Shown piece after piece: positions 61,744-64,000 of a DNA stretch of 64,000 bases. The position numbers were made by a program, and so were the translations under genes. The notes under the pieces were generated by a model, which saw only the letters and a program-made list of their open reading frames with translations, was not told the origin of the DNA and made no database searches. This DNA is from CAVWQV01 sp963757115 (GTDB lineage: Bacteria; Pseudomonadota; Alphaproteobacteria; Acetobacterales; Acetobacteraceae): positions 434,001 through 498,000 of the forward strand of contig CAVWQV010000001.1 of the NCBI GenBank assembly GCA_963757115.1. Reading direction: 5' to 3'. Within the stretch, counting starts at the first letter, position 1, and each line of letters begins with the position of its first letter.

Positions 61744-63186
61744 ATGTGCCAAGGTGACGACCCCAACTGCGTGGAATTCGAGCAGCATCGGGCCGCCCTT
61801 ATGGGCGATCTCGGCCGCGAACGCCGTGCGTTCCTCAAGAGCAGCTTCGTGGCGACCGGAGCGGCGGCGGCGATGGCGGGCGGAGGCATCTCCCTGGTCC
61901 CTCCCGCTCTCGCCCAAGCCACGGCGCAGCGGCAGTTCGGGCCGCTGGGTCATCACATGCTGCCGGCCAACGCCGAGACGGTGCACTGGGGCTACTTCAG
62001 CAAGCTCCTGAAGCCGCAGCTCGAGATACAGTCGGGCGACTATGTCACCATCGAGACCTTGACCCACCAGGCGAGCGACGACGCCGAGCGCATGATCGCC
62101 GGCGACCCGGGTGCCGAGAGCGTGTATCTGTGGACCAAGGACAAGAAGGGGGTGAACCGCCGCGGAGCCGGGTCGATGGACGCGCCGGTCGGGGCCGGCG
62201 GCGGATTAGGGGTTCACATACTCACCGGGCCGGTTGCGATCACGGGGGCGGAGCTTGGCGATGTGCTCGAGGTCCGGATCCTCGACGTCAAGCCGCGCCC
62301 GTCGGCTGACCCCAAATTCAAAGGTGCGGCGTTCGGCAGCAACGCCGCCGCCAACTGGGGATTTCAGTATAAGGACCTGCTGACCGGGGAACGGCCGCGC
62401 GAGGTGGTGACGATCTACGAGATTGATGCCACCGGCGAGCGGAACTGGGCGCACGCACTTTACAACTTCCGCTGGCCCACCATCACCGATCCATCCGGCG
62501 TCGTGCACAAAATCATCGACTACCCGGGGCTGCCAGTCGACCACAGCACGACCGAGCGGAACTGGGACGTGCTCAAAGGTATCCGCGTACCGATCCGGCC
62601 GCATTTCGGCACCATGGGCCTCGCGCCAAAGGAAGCCGACTACGTCACGTCGATTCCGCCGAGCTACACCGGCGGCAACATCGACAATTGGCGCATCGGC
62701 AGGGGTGCGACGATGTTCTACCCCGTGTCCGTCGGTGGCGCCTTGTTCTCGGTCGGCGATCCCCACGCGAGCCAGGGCGACTCCGAGCTATGCGGGACGG
62801 CAATCGAGTGCTCGCTTACCGGCACGTTCCAGTTTGTCCTGCACAAGGCAACCGATCTTCCCGGCACCGCTCTCGAGGGGCTCGATTTCCCGATGATCGA
62901 GACCAGGGACGACTGGGTGCTGCAAGGGTTCAGCTACGCGAACTACCTGCAGGAGCTGGGTCCGCAGGCCCAGGCCGAGATCTACGCGAAATCGTCGATC
63001 GATCTCGCGATGCGCGACGCGTTCCGCAAAACCCGGCAGTTCCTGATGCACGCCAAGGGGCTGACGGAGGACGAGGCGATCTCCCTGATGTCGGTGGCAG
63101 TGGATTTCGGCATCACGCAAGTGGTCGACGGAAACTGGGGAGTGCACGCTATCCTGAAGAAGGAGGTGTTCGCCGGACGCGCCTAG
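61744..63186 (+). CDS. Tat-exported acetamidase/formamidase family protein
   Basis: A 480-residue member of the FmdA/AmdA family, which hydrolyses formamide or acetamide to ammonia and the acid. The N-terminus carries a twin-arginine signal, ERRAFLKSSFVATGAAAAMA, ending in ALAQA, so the enzyme is probably periplasmic, unlike cytoplasmic FmdA. Core motifs are HHMLPANAETVHWGYF, VGAGGGLGVHILTGPVAI, VRPHFG-like IRPHFGTMGLAP, PSYTGGNIDNWRIG and VGDPHASQGDSELCGTAIE. It lies between comEC and lexA with no partner gene. The true substrate is uncertain. Confidence 0.87.
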   Translation: MCQGDDPNCVEFEQHRAALMGDLGRERRAFLKSSFVATGAAAAMAGGGISLVPPALAQATAQRQFGPLGHHMLPANAETVHWGYFSKLLKPQLEIQSGDYVTIETLTHQASDDAERMIAGDPGAESVYLWTKDKKGVNRRGAGSMDAPVGAGGGLGVHILTGPVAITGAELGDVLEVRILDVKPRPSADPKFKGAAFGSNAAANWGFQYKDLLTGERPREVVTIYEIDATGERNWAHALYNFRWPTITDPSGVVHKIIDYPGLPVDHSTTERNWDVLKGIRVPIRPHFGTMGLAPKEADYVTSIPPSYTGGNIDNWRIGRGATMFYPVSVGGALFSVGDPHASQGDSELCGTAIECSLTGTFQFVLHKATDLPGTALEGLDFPMIETRDDWVLQGFSYANYLQELGPQAQAEIYAKSSIDLAMRDAFRKTRQFLMHAKGLTEDEAISLMSVAVDFGITQVVDGNWGVHAILKKEVFAGRA

Positions 63187-63286
63187 TCACCAGGGCCCGT
63201 GATCGCCGGGCACGCCTGATGGCGGGCGGCCTCACGCCCGGCACGGCCCCGTTCGCCCGATGCTTCGCCGTTTGCGCGTGCGAGCC

Positions 63287-64000
63287 TCAATAGCGTCGCA
63301 ACAGCCCTACCAGCTTGCCCTGCACCTTCACCCGGTCGCCCGGGAAGATGCGCGTCTCATGGCGGGCGTTGGCCGGTTCGAGCGCGATCGAATTGCCGCG
63401 CCGGCGAAGCCGCTTCAGCGTGACCTCGTTCTCGTCCACGACGGCCACCACGATTTGCCCGTTCTCGGACGTTTCGCCCTTCCTGATGATCACCGTGTCG
63501 CCGTCGAGGATGCCAGCGTCGATCATCGAATCGCCCGACACCTCGAGCGCGTAGTGTTCGCCGTTGCCGAGCAACGCCATCGGCACGGCAATCTGCGCCC
63601 CGTCATCCCGCAGCGCCTCGATCGGCAATCCAGCCGCGATGCGGCCGTACAGCGGCAGCTCCACGGCGCCCGCATCGTTGGCCGCGCGGACACCCGGCAG
63701 GCGCCCGCTGAAGTCGCCCTGGATCACGTTGGGCGCGAAGCTCTGCGCTTCCACCGACGCGGGGCGAGACAGGTCCTCAGCTTCATGGGTGCGCGCCACC
63801 ATGTCGTCCGGCAGTCGGACCACCTCCAGGGCGCGTGCCCGATGATGCCGCCGGTGGAGGAACCCGCGCTCCTCAAGGGCTGATATCAATCGATGGATGC
63901 CGGATTTCGACTTGAGCTGCAGCGCTTCCTTCATTTCCTCAAAGCTTGGCGAGAAACCAGTGCGCTTGAGATGACGATCGATAAAAACCAGGAGCTCATA
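63287..64000 (-). CDS. lexA: LexA repressor, N-terminus beyond the window
   Basis: SOS-response repressor, 237 residues visible. The start lies past position 64000: the frame is open to the window edge and the last visible residues are YELLVFIDRHLKRTG, part of the first helix, so only a few codons are missing. The helix-turn-helix is SFEEMKEALQLKSKSGIHRLI. The Ala-Gly cleavage site is in GRIAAGLPIEA, the catalytic serine in EVSGDSMIDAG and the lysine in VTLKRL. It is convergent with the acetamidase-family gene, with a 100-bp gap. Confidence 0.94.
   Translation of the reverse strand, partial: YELLVFIDRHLKRTGFSPSFEEMKEALQLKSKSGIHRLISALEERGFLHRRHHRARALEVVRLPDDMVARTHEAEDLSRPASVEAQSFAPNVIQGDFSGRLPGVRAANDAGAVELPLYGRIAAGLPIEALRDDGAQIAVPMALLGNGEHYALEVSGDSMIDAGILDGDTVIIRKGETSENGQIVVAVVDENEVTLKRLRRRGNSIALEPANARHETRIFPGDRVKVQGKLVGLLRRY

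Noticed and set aside
1..64000. CRISPR array, insertion sequence, prophage, toxin-antitoxin or secretion cluster
   Set aside because: No regularly spaced repeats, transposase, phage structural genes or paired toxin/antitoxin frames were recognised on either strand.

Overview
The window is GC-rich, densely coding DNA from an alphaproteobacterium. Its conserved gene orders fit Rhodospirillales, most likely an Acetobacteraceae-type lineage: glyA-nrdR-ribD-ribE-ribB-ribH-nusB-thiL; a ubiquinol-cytochrome c chaperone, YceD, rpmF, plsX, fabH, ihfA and MerR chain; hom-glpX-recJ; and pyrB-pyrC'-plsY-dprA-topA. This placement is an inference from gene content and order, and the genus cannot be read from the window. 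There is no rRNA operon, CRISPR array, recognisable insertion sequence or prophage. Two tRNA genes are present, Pro(GGG) and Glu(TTC).

Layout. 0.1-4.6 kb: a minus-strand unit of lactonase-like metallo-hydrolase, penicillin-acylase-family Ntn hydrolase, RDD membrane protein and the N-end-rule transferase Bpt. 4.6-8.8 kb: a carboxymuconolactone-decarboxylase-like protein and a 3-hydroxyisobutyrate-dehydrogenase-like enzyme, an orphan receiver, a PLP aminotransferase and a second lactonase paralogue. 8.7-10.6 kb: mntH-mntR. 10.7-16.4 kb: hemB, tRNA-Pro and the lipid, ribosome and cytochrome bc1 assembly chain. 16.5-23.8 kb: bamE facing the riboflavin/thiamine/serine operon. 23.9-28.5 kb: small membrane proteins, a hydratase, rluD and rpoH. 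28.7-34.7 kb: metabolic genes (alcohol dehydrogenase, 2OG oxygenase, YbdK-like ligase, PHA synthase). 34.9-41.6 kb: lipoprotein, aminotransferase, hom, glpX, recJ and tRNA-Glu. 41.6-50.4 kb: a looser accessory block after tRNA-Glu, ending in a substrate-binding protein and phosphoesterase pair. 50.4-57.2 kb: topA, dprA, plsY, pyrC', pyrB. 57.3-64 kb: gltX, comEC, a Tat-exported acetamidase-family protein and lexA, which runs off the window.

The most striking global feature is eleven single-base frameshifts in nine otherwise well-preserved genes (RDD, alcohol dehydrogenase, YbdK, phaC twice, an NAD(P)-binding oxidoreductase, dprA, pyrB, gltX, comEC twice). Ten are insertions and one is a deletion. 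Because they hit essential genes such as gltX, they look like uncorrected sequencing errors rather than gene death, and these genes should be read as full-length families. Other points of note: the dihydroorotase-like gene next to pyrB has lost its HxH metal motif; the GTP-cyclohydrolase-II-like half of the RibB fusion has lost its zinc cysteines; a perfect palindrome fills the spacer of a near-consensus promoter ahead of rpoH; and a lactonase-like and an acylase-like gene of the two classic quorum-quenching families sit side by side. I did not find a clearly new multi-gene system. The lactonase/acylase unit and the substrate-binding protein/phosphoesterase pair are the best candidates for uncharacterised function.
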